From: Seison nebaliae
Lineage: Eukaryota; Rotifera; Pararotatoria; Seisonacea; Seisonidae
Assembly (NCBI GenBank): GCA_023231475.1
Contig: JALJEE010000987.1
Coordinates: forward strand, 1 to 64,000
Reading direction: 5' to 3'
Length of the DNA: 64,000 nucleotides
Below the pieces are notes generated by a model. The model was not told the DNA's origin. It saw nothing but the letters and a program-made list of their open reading frames with translations, and did no database searches. Positions 35,159 to 45,601 of this stretch are shown here, in pieces; position 1 is the stretch's first letter; each line of letters begins with the position of its first letter. The position numbers were made by a program, and so were the translations under genes.

Positions 35159-37623
35159 TTAGGATAACAAATAATCTGATTCATTTTCATACATTCGATC
35201 CAATCGTCTTTGACATTTAGGGCAATGGAAAAACGAATTATTCATTTCATTATTCATCCAACATTCTTGATGATACACATTTCCGCAAGTTTGACAACGA
35301 TGAGTACCATCAGTAAATGGGTAAATTATCATATTGATGTTGCACAATTCGCAGACGAAACCTTTCAATCTACAAGTTTCACAATCTTTCAAAATATGAT
35401 TTTTTCCAATTTTCATGATTAAATTTAATTTTTCAACTATATCTTTTGCGTTTATTAAATCCATCAAAGAATACCAGGTGGAAGAATCAATATAATATTC
35501 TCTGTTTCCGAGAATTGTTTTTATCTGTTGAACAATCGATTCCTTCGCAGTAGAACATTTGGATAAATATTCCATAACTTGACAAAATTCTGTTCTTAAC
35601 TTATTCGATCTTTTAAATTCTCCCGATGCTACTGCAAGCATGCATTCATATTGCATGATATTTAAACATGGTCGTTCTAATAACAATTCAATGATATCCT
35701 TCGCATCGTTGCAAACAGGAAATTTATTGAAATCCCATAAATTCACAACATAAAGTGGAATGATTGAAGAATTTTGATGGTGACATTTATAACAGAAGAT
35801 TTCCTGATAATAATGACATATAAACTTATTTCCAAATCCATCAATCTTTGCTTTACATTGGAAGCAAGATGTGACATCTTTCCATTTCATTTCCTTTTCA
35901 TGAATCGAAAGTTGCACCATGTAACCTAACAAATTATCACCATTTTGCTCAGAAGAATCCGGACAAAATAATTTCTTTCTAATCGGGAAACAATTACCAC
36001 ATGTCTCGATAGAAACGGAAATTGTATCATCGGAATCATTTCCCGTTTCTGATGATCGAACAGGATTCAATTCAATAAAAACTTCTTTTTTTATCGGATT
36101 TATTAGAGATTGCGTTATTAAAAATTTACAAATTTTTCCTGCTTCATGTGAAGTAGAAAAAGATGAAATGGGAGGTATTGTTCTCGGGTTTACCAAAATA
36201 TTCTTCGTACCCAATGTCGCCAATCTCATTTTATTCTCATTATTGTAAATTTCTTTCGAATATTCAGAAACATCATCTAACGTACTCTCATCACTGTAAC
36301 TTGTAGATAATTCGTTCACATCTTTGCCATTCAAGTTGATTTTATTAACATTTGATAAAACATTTTCATTCAAACTCCCTGTAATTTCTTCAAAAGATGA
36401 AAGAGCAATCTGACGATTTCTGTAATCTTCAAAAGAATTTGGTGATTTCCCAATATGCTTTTTTTCTTCTTCATTTTTGATGAAATTTTCGATTGTTTCT
36501 TCTTCTTCTATTAATTCTTCTTTACCTTGTTCCACGTCCACTAAACATCCTTTATTATCCATTAAATTTTCATTAGATTTGTCATCTTCCACCAATTCTT
36601 CAATTTCTCGCTCATGTTCTTTTAAATTTTCTTTTTCTTCAAATAATGTACAACTTTCTTCACATTTTTCTTCCATGTCAGAAGAATGACGGACAATTAT
36701 TCTTGTCATAAATTCATCAATTGCTGGATCACATTCTACAACAGTTTCCGACAACTGTTTCTCCGTTTTTGTAAGAACTTCATTTTGATTTGGAAGAGTT
36801 CGTTCCATTTCAGAGTATTCTATTGACATCGAATCTAATTTTGTTGGTTTATTTAACGAATTTAAAATTTCAATAATGTTATTCGGCCAATTAACATCAA
36901 GTTGTTTTTGTACATTTAATTGGAAATTAGGTAATTCGAATTCTTAAATATAGGGCAAGAATGAAAAAAATAGTTATAAATTTCGATAACTTTTTGCTTC
37001 TTTACAGAATTGAGCCCAATAGATTGGATGACGTAAATAAGCTTCCGAGGTATAGAACAAAGTGATAATTGGCTCCAATCGATTAATAGAAATATGTTGA
37101 AGCGCAAATGATAATTCTTTCTGGTTCAACATGTAATATATCCAAAGCTGATAGTTGTGATCTTTAAGAATGAAGTAGCAAATCAAAAAACTTTAGATTG
37201 AACGATTGACCGATCTGTATTATCGATAAAATGCTTCCCCAAACTTTCGATCTCTTTCAACATACTGTGATGAGTAAATTGTCTAATAAAATCATAAAAC
37301 GATAATCGAGACTGCAATTAATTTCTCAAATTGCTTATTGGATAATTTGAAGAAATAAACTTTCAGTTCAGATTCATCAATTCGACTCCAAAGTAAATTT
37401 TTCAGTTGATACGAAATAGGAATGTTCAATCCATGAAGGAAAACAACATAGAGAAATTGTACAACTTCATTCTTATCTTCTTCCCTTCAAATATTTCGTT
37501 CATTTTATTGCCAATAATAATAATTATTTAAATTCAACTCAACAATAATTTAAACTTTTTGATTAAATGAGAATCTTTCAAACGCTTTAACCGTTTAATC
37601 AATCGCTTATGAAAATTCTCCAT
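35159..37623 (-). CDS. RUBCN: Rubicon-like RUN and Rubicon-homology domain protein
   Basis: Five in-phase exons, 37623-37556, 37484-37361, 37311-37192, 37147-36991 and 36942-35159, give 750 residues. The N-terminal RUN domain is spread over the first four exons (RLSFYDFIRQFTHHSM, LWIYYMLNQKELSFAL, FYTSEAYLRHPIYW). A 300-residue Glu/Ser/Asn-rich linker follows. The C-terminal Rubicon-homology (zf-RING_9) domain has CFQCKAKI, YCEY-type FICHYYQEIFCYKCHH, VNLWDFNKFPVC, GKNHILKDCETC, GFVCELC, HRCQTCGNVYHQECW and HCPKCQRR; the Cys/His zinc ligands are complete. Rubicon binds Rab7 and PI3K complex II on late endosomes and restrains autophagosome maturation. RUN plus this domain without PH domains fits Rubicon better than PLEKHM1. 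It is head-to-head with THOC1. Confidence 0.85.
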
Positions 37624-38353
37624 TATGTTCTGTGTCACTGTTGAATAATTTAATTATATTATATAATATTGGTAAACGTGAAAAAATAGACAAAAACATA
37701 TTTCAAATATAGGATTCGACATTAGTGGTAAATATTCTAAATTCTTAAGAAAGGTTCTTGTTAGAAAATAAACTAATTAAACAGATTCTTAATTTTGATT
37801 AACAGGCTCCATTGTTGAGTTTGCTTAAAATATTTTCGTACATTTCTAATTTGTAATATTATTGGAACGGTTATGTATATGATCTGATATTTTCAAACTT
37901 CCATATTATATAAGAAAGATTCATCATTTCTGTTTTTTTAATGATTTTTAAATTAAGGAAAAAATAATATATGTAATGTCGGAAAGAATTTGTCAGATAA
38001 TACTAAAAATATAACGAAATAGTGAACCTTATACAGGATATTTAATAAAGAATAATGATTTTGGAAATTAATTTTTCACACAAAATTTCTTCCATCATTC
38101 ATTTATTTCTCTTTAATCTTACAATGTTTTTTAAGAACCTTCTTAGTAAAACTTACATTAACTCTGAAAATTTTTTTTGGAGAAAAGGATCCCTCTCATT
38201 CCCTTTTTTCAACATTACTTTGCACTTTCTTTATATGTCGCTATCTTTTAATTCCATTTCTTTTCCCTTCTCTAATTACTTTTTTCAGTTTCAGTAAGTC
38301 ATCTCCATTACATTATAAATAATCGAACATTAAGACAAAAAAAATATTGACAA
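37624..38353. promoter_or_regulatory. divergent intergenic region between Rubicon and THOC1 genes
   Basis: 730 bases between two start codons. No motif can be assigned; TTTCAGTTTCAG at 38284-38295 could be a splice acceptor if THOC1 has an earlier exon. Confidence 0.4.
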
Positions 38354-40168
38354 ATGTATTTGGAACACCAGAAACGTTGTGAAGTTTTCATTTAGAAATT
38401 AAATTTTTGAAAGTTTTTCATTTTTGTACTTTAAGGTTATTCTGAATGAAATCAGTGGAAGTGTCGAATTGAACGAAAATAATGGTGATATCATTTTCAC
38501 AAATGAAGAAGACGAAGAGGCATTCCAAAAAGTTCACGCCATTGATAAAGGTAAGAATCGGTCGTTGGAGAATGTGATTCGTCGAAAATTTCTCCGTATC
38601 TGTCAAGATTTGACTACTACTAACAGAAGAAGATTACTATTGAATTTGTGGAATATTTGTATTCGATGTGTTTATGATGGGATAGTTGGAGATGTGTTAC
38701 CTATAATTTTATTACATGATCTTTATTCATGTTCATCGCTCGATGATTGTGAAGAGATGTTTTTCCTATTAGAGAAATATTCGATTGTTTGGAAGAAACG
38801 TATAAATTTTTCTCATGTGCAGAATAACATTCTTCGGTTATGTAATGGTTGGTATTTTTTTGATTAAGCTTTAAGAAATTTAAGAAATTTTCAGATTTAT
38901 TGAAACAGTTTCATAAAATTGATAAAAATAATTTTTGTGGGAAAATTCAAATGTTTTTAGCGAATCTCTTCCCACTAAACGAACGGTCAGCACTCAATCC
39001 GATGGGAGCGATCAATGTTGAAAATGTGACGCATTACATTGAGAATGATAAAGAATTTGAAAAAGATATTCAAAGAGAAATCAATTTGAGAATGATGACA
39101 CATCGTGAGAGTGACAATAAAAATATTCCTTTTGGATTTTATATGAAATTTTGGTCGATTCAAAAATATTTCTATAATCCTCATCTCCTCAATAATCGAA
39201 GTAGTTGGTTGAAATTTGTGGACAGTATCAATGAAACGTTGCAAAAATTCCATATGACAAATGAAAAAAGGAACGAAAACGATAAACATTATCTCAATCA
39301 ACTTCAATTTAATATGAATAAATCCATCGATCTATTCAGATCAGAGAAGGATGTTGATTTTTTTTCGTCCAAATATCTGACTAGTGCCAGTTTATTAGCA
39401 CGTCAATTTGAGGATGTAACTTTTCAACGAAACCTTTTAATTCAATTCTTAATATTTTTCCAATATTTCCATAAACGGAATCGACATCAAACTAATATTC
39501 ATTTATGGAATGAACAACAACAATTCATAAATTCGATAACGAAACTAATAAAATTTACTTTGGAACATTCTTCAAATAATTTCAATTTAGTATTGACAAT
39601 TGATAATATTTTAGAACGTGAACAAATTTGGAATGAATGGAAATTGGGCGGATGTGTATCATTTCTTCGAAAAAAGAAAGAAAAGAAAAATGAGAATATG
39701 AAAAGGAAAAGAACGTTAGGTGAAGATGTTGAGCATCAGTTACAATTAAAATATACAAAATTGGGTAATGTTGAATTGGATCAATTGTGGAATTATCGAT
39801 CGGATAATCTATTGGCATGTCAAGCCACACCAGACAAGTTAATGCCAAACAATCGCGATTATTTTGAGGAAGCTATCATGCAATCTGATCCAAGTAGTGG
39901 AATAGAGAAAGAATATTTATTGATCAAACAACCTCAATGGGCATGGAAAGCTTTAAGATTGTTATCTTATTCTTTAGCGCCATATGTTACTGCCAACAAC
40001 AAAATGTTATCAGGCGAAGATAGTTTGAAACTTTATTGCGAAAAACAATTGAATGAAAAAACGAGTAACAAACAACAAAGTCGAACATTATCATTAAACA
40101 ATAATATTCCAACTCCAGTTCTTCCCATTTCTACTGCTCCTTCTAAAATAGTTAATGGTCAGAAATGA
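38354..40168 (+). CDS. THOC1: THO complex subunit 1 (C-terminally short)
   Basis: Three exons, 38354-38383, 38436-38847 and 38895-40168, give 571 residues. Matches to THOC1/Hpr1 run through the protein: NNILRLCNDLLKQF, NFCGKIQMFLANLFPLNERS, YMKFWSIQKYFYNPHLL, FQRNLLIQFLIFFQYF, ILEREQIWNEWKLGGC, ELDQLWNYRSDNLLAC, FEEAIMQSDPSSG and QWAWKALRLLSYSL. THOC1 is a core subunit of the nuclear THO/TREX complex that couples transcription to mRNA export. Vertebrate THOC1 continues about 100-150 residues more, including a death domain; here the frame ends in a polar tail (SKIVNGQK) with no such domain. The first exon is short and its ATG is the least certain part. Confidence 0.9.
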
Positions 40169-40424
40169 TATTTTATTCAATTTCTTTCTTGATTTATCAT
40201 GGAAATTAGATGTCCAAAATTTTTCATAATTAAAATTCAATATCTTTATTTACACATCTTCGTTACAACTAATTAGTGATGTCCAAATGGTAACAAAGAC
40301 GACGAGCTCTAAAACGATTTTATAGAGGAAGAGAAAAAAATCCAGACACTCGTTTTTGCCTCGTATACATACACTATTTGTTCTATTTTGACCAAAAACA
40401 GAATGGTCAGTAAGCGACAAGGTA

Positions 40425-40608
40425 CACGGTGATTTCGTCACCCTATTTTTTTGCCACGGTGTTTTGTTCAAAACGGTGATTTTGCCACCCACAAAACGGT
40501 GATTTCGCCACCTTTTTGTAGGAAAACGGTGATTTTGCCTCCCTGTTTTATTAAAAACGGTGATTTTGCCACCCTGTTTTATTAAAAACGGTGATTTTGC
40601 CACCCTGT
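40425..40608 (+). repeat. left subterminal minisatellite, about 31-base unit
   Basis: About five imperfect copies of AAAACGGTGATTTTGCCACC with a CCTGTTTTATTA spacer. The last two are nearly identical. Confidence 0.85.
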
Positions 40609-40610
40609 GC

Positions 40611-40982
40611 AAAATATATGAATATTTCCATAATACATATATTGGGCACAATAATGGTGTTTTTGTCCCTCCATCATTGTGGAATAATCGTTCGAGGGTT
40701 ATGAACAATCTCCCTCGAACGAATAATCTAATGGAGGGAAAAAATAATGGATTAAGATTTCTAATAAAATATGACAATCCATCCATGTCATCCTTCGAGA
40801 ATCAGTTGAACAAAATATTCAACTACGAAGAACTCCAATATACGTTATTCAAAAATAATCAAAAGAAGCGAGTAAAACGAGTTGAAAGGGAAAAAAATGA
40901 GCGGTTGCAAGTAACAATTCCAAATTTTAGTATCGACACTCTCGAAGATAATCTTTTTACTATTGACAAAATTTTCCATTGA
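40611..40982 (+). pseudogene. MULE transposase C-terminal remnant
   Basis: The frame reads YFHNTYIGHNNGVFVPP, then SLWNNRSRVMNNLPRTNNLM and EGKNNGLRFL. This DTYIG ... W...R...LPRTNN.EG pattern is the C-terminal signature of MULE transposases often annotated with FLYWCH zinc fingers in invertebrates. In intact relatives EG is followed by a Trp (EGWH) that is Lys-Asn here. The frame then continues for about 75 charged residues to a stop at 40982. The catalytic DDE domain is missing; the minisatellite occupies its place. Confidence 0.75.
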
Positions 40983-41176
40983 ATTTTCTTTCCTTCTTAT
41001 ACATTTTATATGGTCATTTTTTTAAAATTACTTGTTATCGCTTAAATTAAGATAATATCATATACCGATAAAAAATAAATAATAAATATAAGATATATCC
41101 GAAATAATTAAATTAATCTACTCAAATATTAGACTAGAATTAGGAAATCTCACAATGTCAAGAATAAGAAATAGAA

Positions 41177-41378
41177 GGTGAGAATATTTCCATTTTATAG
41201 AGCAATGGGTGAGGAAACTTCCATTTAATAGATAATATGGTGAGGAAACTTCCATATTGAAAAAAATGGGTGAGGAAACTTACATATTGAAAAAAATGGG
41301 TGAGGAAATTTCCATAATGAAAAAAGTGGGTGAGGAAATCACCGTTTCGCTGCTAATTTTAGGGTGAGGAAAAGTCCG
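41177..41378 (+). repeat. right subterminal minisatellite, about 30-base unit
   Basis: Seven copies of GGGTGAGGAAACTTCCATAT with an AAAAAAAT spacer, starting at about 41177, 41206, 41239, 41268, 41298, 41328 and 41362. The sixth ends in AAATCACCGTTT, which matches the complement of the left-hand units and ties the two arrays together. Confidence 0.88.
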
Positions 41379-41455
41379 GCAACCAATCTGCCATAGGGCA
41401 GAAAAGTGGAAAAATAAGTAATTTAAAATTTATAAACGGGCAATGTAAAGAACAG

Positions 41456-41757
41456 AAAAAAGAACATTTCATGAAGCATCAATAAATGTCATGAATCACA
41501 AGCAACTAAACAAATAAAGAAAAAATTGAATGGTAATAATAAACATTTTGACTAATATTTCTAAATGACACTGTGTTTATGAACATAATAAGATGAATAT
41601 ATAGTATTTTATTATTAATACTTATTATGTTCATAAACACAGTGTCATTTAGAAATATTAGTCAAAATGTTTATTATTATCATTCAATTTTTTCTTTATT
41701 TGTTTAGTTGCTTGTGATTCATGACATTTATTGATGCTTCATGAAATGTTCTTTTTT
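41456..41757. repeat. 302-bp near-perfect inverted repeat (137-bp arms, 28-base loop)
   Basis: Left arm 41456-41592 and right arm 41621-41757 are reverse complements with one difference in 137 bases (TGGTAAT against TGATAAT). The outer ends are AAAAAAGAACATTTC and its complement. The loop is AT only apart from two G. No coding sequence and no clear target duplication. It ends 47 bases before the ATG of the protease gene. It is either a very young foldback/MITE insertion or a locally kept hairpin. Confidence 0.95.
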
Positions 41758-41804
41758 CTTAAATTAAAACAATACAATTTTTACAATAATTTTACGAGAA
41801 TTGA

Positions 41805-42716
41805 ATGTATTTCAAATTGTTTATAATTATTAATTCTCTATGTTCTCTTTTACCAATTTATTCTAATATTTTACCCTCCAAATGTGGATTAACCCCGTTT
41901 TATTCGAATAAATTACCTGACACACGCATAAAGGGCGGGAGAAAAGCAAAAATCGGTTCATGGCCATGGGCTGTATCGATAGCGGTATATGGTAAACCAA
42001 GATGCGGTGGTACAATTATACATGAACGATTTGTATTAACTGCAGCTCATTGTGTGTTTCAATATGGTGAAATACCATATGTGTTTCCAATTAACGCTTT
42101 TACAATAATTGTTGGTAGTATCGATCGATTTAAGGAAGGAAATAGGAAAATTCCTGTTGTTGGTGTATATCCCCATGAAGAGTATAGACATAAAAGACCA
42201 ACCAATGATATTGCATTGATAAAATTAGCTTGCTCAGTTCCATTAGAGAACAAAACCACTAAAATTGAAGGAAAAATCGTGCCTATTTGCCTCCCACCAA
42301 TATACCAAAAATACAATAAAAATACGGTTTGCTTCGCTATTGGATGGGGTTTTTTAGACACCACCCAACGTCCAGCTATTTTGCGAGAGAAAAAAGTAAA
42401 TCTTTTTGAACATAATGCTTGCAAAAGAAATTTATCTACTCATTTTGCAGATAAATACACATTATGCAGCATCAGTGACTCTAAGAAGGCATCAGGAGCT
42501 AAGGGAGATTCAGGTAGTTCAGTGGTATGCCGTTCTTATAGAGATAAATGGTTTATTGCTGGCATATGTGTAGGTGGAGTTGGTCGTATGACATTATACA
42601 CAAAAATTTCTCGATATCTTGGTTGGATTGAAAGTCTAGTATATTATATGATAGAGAAATATCCAAATCAACTAACAGAACCTGTATTCCATCATACGAT
42701 AATTCCATTGTCATAA
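41805..42716 (+). CDS. secreted trypsin-like serine protease (S1), atypical
   Basis: Single exon, 303 residues. A signal peptide (MYFKLFIIINSLCSLLPIYS) and a short Cys-containing propiece precede an unusual activation site, RIKGGRKAKIGSWPWAVSI, where most family members have R-IVGG. The catalytic triad is complete: His in LTAAHC, Asp in NDIALIKL, Ser in GAKGDSGSSVVC. The usual Cys just before the active-site Ser (position 191) is replaced by Ala and its partner near GGVGRM (220) is also absent, so one of the three conserved disulfides is missing. The pocket position 189 reads as Ser, suggesting chymotrypsin-like rather than trypsin-like specificity. GDSGG is GDSGS. A large hairpin lies just upstream. 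Confidence 0.9.
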   Translation: MYFKLFIIINSLCSLLPIYSNILPSKCGLTPFYSNKLPDTRIKGGRKAKIGSWPWAVSIAVYGKPRCGGTIIHERFVLTAAHCVFQYGEIPYVFPINAFTIIVGSIDRFKEGNRKIPVVGVYPHEEYRHKRPTNDIALIKLACSVPLENKTTKIEGKIVPICLPPIYQKYNKNTVCFAIGWGFLDTTQRPAILREKKVNLFEHNACKRNLSTHFADKYTLCSISDSKKASGAKGDSGSSVVCRSYRDKWFIAGICVGGVGRMTLYTKISRYLGWIESLVYYMIEKYPNQLTEPVFHHTIIPLS

Positions 42717-43333
42717 AAACTATATTTTTTATCCTTGGCTTTTATTAAAAAAAATTGTTAATCCCCTAATATGAGTATAACTCAAGTTTAACTATTTGTT
42801 TATACTACTACGATTTACAATTAGTTGTTAGTGGATATTCACTCAAAACTAACAAGTAGGTTAGACTTGTAAGTTAGAAATTACAGCCAAAGAAGAAAAT
42901 TGATAAAGTAAAAAATGAAAGTAACAATCATTCTTAATTTATATAATTTCTAACAAAGTTTTAGGAATTATGGTAATGAAATTTTCGGACAATTGAGCCA
43001 GATCGAGCTAATTATTGTTATATTTATTCCAAATTTGTGAAAAGCTAGATTGTCCGAAAATTCCATAAATATTTCTCTTAAAAATTTGTTAGCAATTATC
43101 ATAATATCGTCGATTTACTAAATCATAAAAAGAACAAGAATATAGGTAGAGCGTGAATCGAGCGATAATGTAGGATTTGATATATAGATATATATAAATA
43201 AATAATTATGTATACAATGTCACTATTATGTGACCATGATATATTGTCAGTAGAATGAAACAAGTTTAACTAATTTGTTAGCTTTGTTGTTATCATTTTC
43301 TTTAAACACGTCCCAATTTTCACAATAATAATA
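42717..43333. other. intergenic with one inverted repeat
   Basis: Spacer between the protease and MOCS3 genes. Apart from the inverted repeat at 42943-43099 nothing is recognised. The last part must hold the MOCS3 promoter. Confidence 0.5.
42943..43099. repeat. 157-bp imperfect inverted repeat, MITE-like
   Basis: Arms of about 55 bases. The best matched core is ATTTTCGGACAAT at 42981-42993 and its complement at about 43048-43063. The outer ends share ATAATT and CTAACAAA. A 15-base match to the core occurs near 4957, suggesting a dispersed family. Confidence 0.65.
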
Positions 43334-44629
43334 ATGGCATTATCCGTAAATTTATCATCATCCGAGATCAGTCGATATTCCCGACAAATTCTCTTAAGCG
43401 AAGTGGGAATTGATGGACAAACTAAACTGAAGAATAGCCGAGTTTTAATCATTGGTTGTGGAGGACTGGGCTGTCCTTCAGCGCTATATCTTTGTGGGGC
43501 TGGTATTGGGATAGTTGGATTGTGGGATCATGATATAGTCGATGTGAATAATTTGCATCGACAAATTGGCCATGAAGAAGGGAAAGTTAATCAATTAAAA
43601 GTTGATTCGTTAAAAGAGAAATTATTAAAATTAAATTCAACGATTCAAATCGAAACATATTCATTGCCATTTGGAAAGGACGAAAAACAAAATGAAATTC
43701 TTAGAAAATATGATATTGTTTTAGACTGTACTGATAACGTTGCAACAAGATATCTTTTGAATGATTTATGTGTCAAGTTTGATAGAATATTAATTTCTGG
43801 TAGTGCCATTCGAATGGAAGGGCAATTATCAATTTTCAATTATTCAAGAAAATTTTTAAACATAACAGATGATGTTACAAGTTATGAAGGAAACAATAAT
43901 TTATGTTATCGATGTTTATGGCCAGTGCCGTCACCAAAACAATCGATTAAATCATGTTCTTCTTCAGGAGTTCTAGGAATGGTACCCGGCACTATCGGAA
44001 CATTACAAGCAACAGAAACTATTAAAGTCTTATTAAAGTTTCCTCCAGAAAATTTATTATGTGGAAAACTCTTAATTTATGACGCAAAAAATTTAATTAT
44101 GAAAGTTATTAAATTGAGAGGAAAGGATCCTAATTGTAAATCGTGTTCTCTTCGACAATTTCCTCCTTCAATGACATTAGACGATTATGAAAAGATCTAT
44201 GGTGGATTAATACAATGTGATTCTAAATTAGAACTCTTATCAAAAGATGATCGTTTAAATTGTGATCAATTTAATGAAATGATAAAGAAACAAAAGAAAA
44301 TACTTTTGATTGATACAAGAGAGAAATGCGAATTAGAATTAGGAAAGATACAAGAGACTGATCAATTGCATCAATTCCATTATTCCTTGTCAGATATGCA
44401 AACAGACAAACAATGTCATTTGAAGAAATTGGAGAAATTCTTAGGAGAAAAGGTCGAAATTTTTGAATTTATTGTTTGTGTATGTCGTCGCGGAAATAAT
44501 TCACAAGAAGCGGTTGATATTTTGCAGAGTATCTGTTTAAACAATGAATCTAAAATGAAAATTAAAGATTTAATTGGTGGACTAATGGAATGGAGATTGA
44601 AATATGATCTAACAATACCAGAATATTAA
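43334..44629 (+). CDS. MOCS3: adenylyltransferase and sulfurtransferase MOCS3 (Uba4)
   Basis: Single exon, 431 residues (460 in human). The N-terminal E1-like domain has RYSRQILLSEVG, the ATP-binding GCGGLGCPSALYL, DVNNLHRQ, the DCTDN motif and NNLCYRCLWPVP with CxxC zinc pairs (CYRC and CKSC). The C-terminal rhodanese domain from about 310 has IDTREKCELELG and ends with the active-site loop CRRGNNSQ, whose Cys carries the persulfide. MOCS3 activates URM1 for thiolation of tRNA wobble uridine and MOCS2A for molybdopterin synthesis, in the cytosol. All key residues are present. The next gene begins 148 bases downstream on the same strand. Confidence 0.95.
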   Translation: MALSVNLSSSEISRYSRQILLSEVGIDGQTKLKNSRVLIIGCGGLGCPSALYLCGAGIGIVGLWDHDIVDVNNLHRQIGHEEGKVNQLKVDSLKEKLLKLNSTIQIETYSLPFGKDEKQNEILRKYDIVLDCTDNVATRYLLNDLCVKFDRILISGSAIRMEGQLSIFNYSRKFLNITDDVTSYEGNNNLCYRCLWPVPSPKQSIKSCSSSGVLGMVPGTIGTLQATETIKVLLKFPPENLLCGKLLIYDAKNLIMKVIKLRGKDPNCKSCSLRQFPPSMTLDDYEKIYGGLIQCDSKLELLSKDDRLNCDQFNEMIKKQKKILLIDTREKCELELGKIQETDQLHQFHYSLSDMQTDKQCHLKKLEKFLGEKVEIFEFIVCVCRRGNNSQEAVDILQSICLNNESKMKIKDLIGGLMEWRLKYDLTIPEY

Positions 44630-44777
44630 TTTTTATGTATTTTTCTGAGCTTTTATTTCAGTTTCATAATATTTGTCATTTATTTAATTTTATTAAAATT
44701 TCATACTGTTCAACACTTAATCACCATTGTCAATTACGTAAACAAACTCTGAAATAATATTATCGTAATTAGGCAGA

Positions 44778-45601
44778 ATGTTGAAAACAACTAAACCAGA
44801 AAGTTATTAAATTCTAATTACCTTTTTGTTTTTCTTTAATTGTTAATCATTAGCTTGGTATATCCACGAAATTCCAAAAAAAAGATCAGTTTCGGCTTAT
44901 GCGACCAGATTATCTGAATCGTGGAGAATCTTTGACGATTCTAATTTGCCAGACGATGGAAGAAAACCGGGAGAAGTTTGGATAAAGGAAAGTGATTCAG
45001 ATTTTGTTCGACTTTGTAAGTTAGGCGGCCGACCGGGTTTACTAAAATTCCACCCTGGTAAAAAAAGCTCAAAGCCGGTTGGATATCCACGACCTGATTG
45101 GTTTGCTCATCCAACTACTCAATCAGCTATTGCTACGGAAGAAAAGTTGAACTTATTTATTGTGAAAAACTAAGTTTTTATTTTCAGGTTTGAATTTGGA
45201 CAACCGAGTTGGATGCATGTAACCGAATTAGACATAGGTTGTCAAAAGAACAAGAAGAAACAAGTTCGAAGAAATTTTTCGAAGACGGCTGCTCCTCGAC
45301 GTTACACTAGAATGCAAGAAATGGAAAACATAAGGAAAGTTGAACAAATTATACCTAATAGCTACTTGATGCAACAAGAACGTCAACGTCAAAAATTAAA
45401 AGAACGTCTAGCTCTTAATAAAACAGCTGTAACGTTAGTCATCATTGTACAGTTAAGTCCCGACATTTAATAGAAAAAGAATGAATAATAAATTTTTGTG
45501 TATTAACTTTTTTTAAATGTTTCTATCTTCCGCTTTATAGGAAAGATGATGGAGATACTACTATGAAAGCAATACTTTCTAACCAATATGCACGTGGATG
45601 A
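44778..45601 (+). CDS. C7orf57-like protein
   Basis: Four in-phase exons, 44778-44802, 44854-45145, 45188-45433 and 45541-45601, give 207 residues. The core WIKESDSDFVRLCKLGGRP followed by GLLKFHPGKKSSKPVGYPRP and DWFAHP matches the conserved block of vertebrate C7orf57 ([22 protein letters not shown] type). After it come SWMHVTELDIG and a basic helical region (RMQEMENIRKVEQI, MQQERQRQKLKERL). The function of the family is not established; its distribution and expression point to motile cilia and sperm. It sits 367 bases upstream of a divergent beta-tubulin gene, a suggestive but unproved pairing. AATAAA follows the stop at 45646-45651. Confidence 0.72.

Larger units (their letters stand above)
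40425..41378 (+). mobile_element. decayed Mutator-like (MULE) transposon with subterminal minisatellites
   Basis: The element begins with CACGGTGATTTCGTCACC, identical over 26 bases to the terminal repeat of the element at 6271-6738. It contains an array of 31-base CGGTGATTTTGCCACCC-type units on the left (40425-40608), a transposase remnant (40611-40982) and an array of related 30-base GGGTGAGGAAA units in inverted sense on the right (41177-41378). Inverted tandem-repeat ends around a MULE-type transposase are a known arrangement in Mutator-like elements. The remnant holds only the C-terminal part of the enzyme, so the copy is dead. The exact right end and the target duplication were not found. 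Confidence 0.72.

Noticed and set aside
37192-37223. A 30-base intron in the Rubicon-like gene (ending at CTTAAAG)
   Set aside because: It shifts the RUN-domain frame; the 45-base alternative to ATCAG keeps phase and the conserved LWIYYM segment.
38055-38297. 80-codon + strand frame before THOC1
   Set aside because: Phe/Ser/Leu-rich, not joined to THOC1 in phase, no homology.
40250-40786. A 178-codon - strand open frame
   Set aside because: Much of it reads through the minisatellite (repeated KITVFNKT and NHRF), and the rest is opposite the transposase remnant.
41177-41378. Regularly spaced repeats that superficially resemble a CRISPR array
   Set aside because: The units are contiguous 30-base tandem repeats without unique spacers, in a eukaryotic genome with spliced genes.
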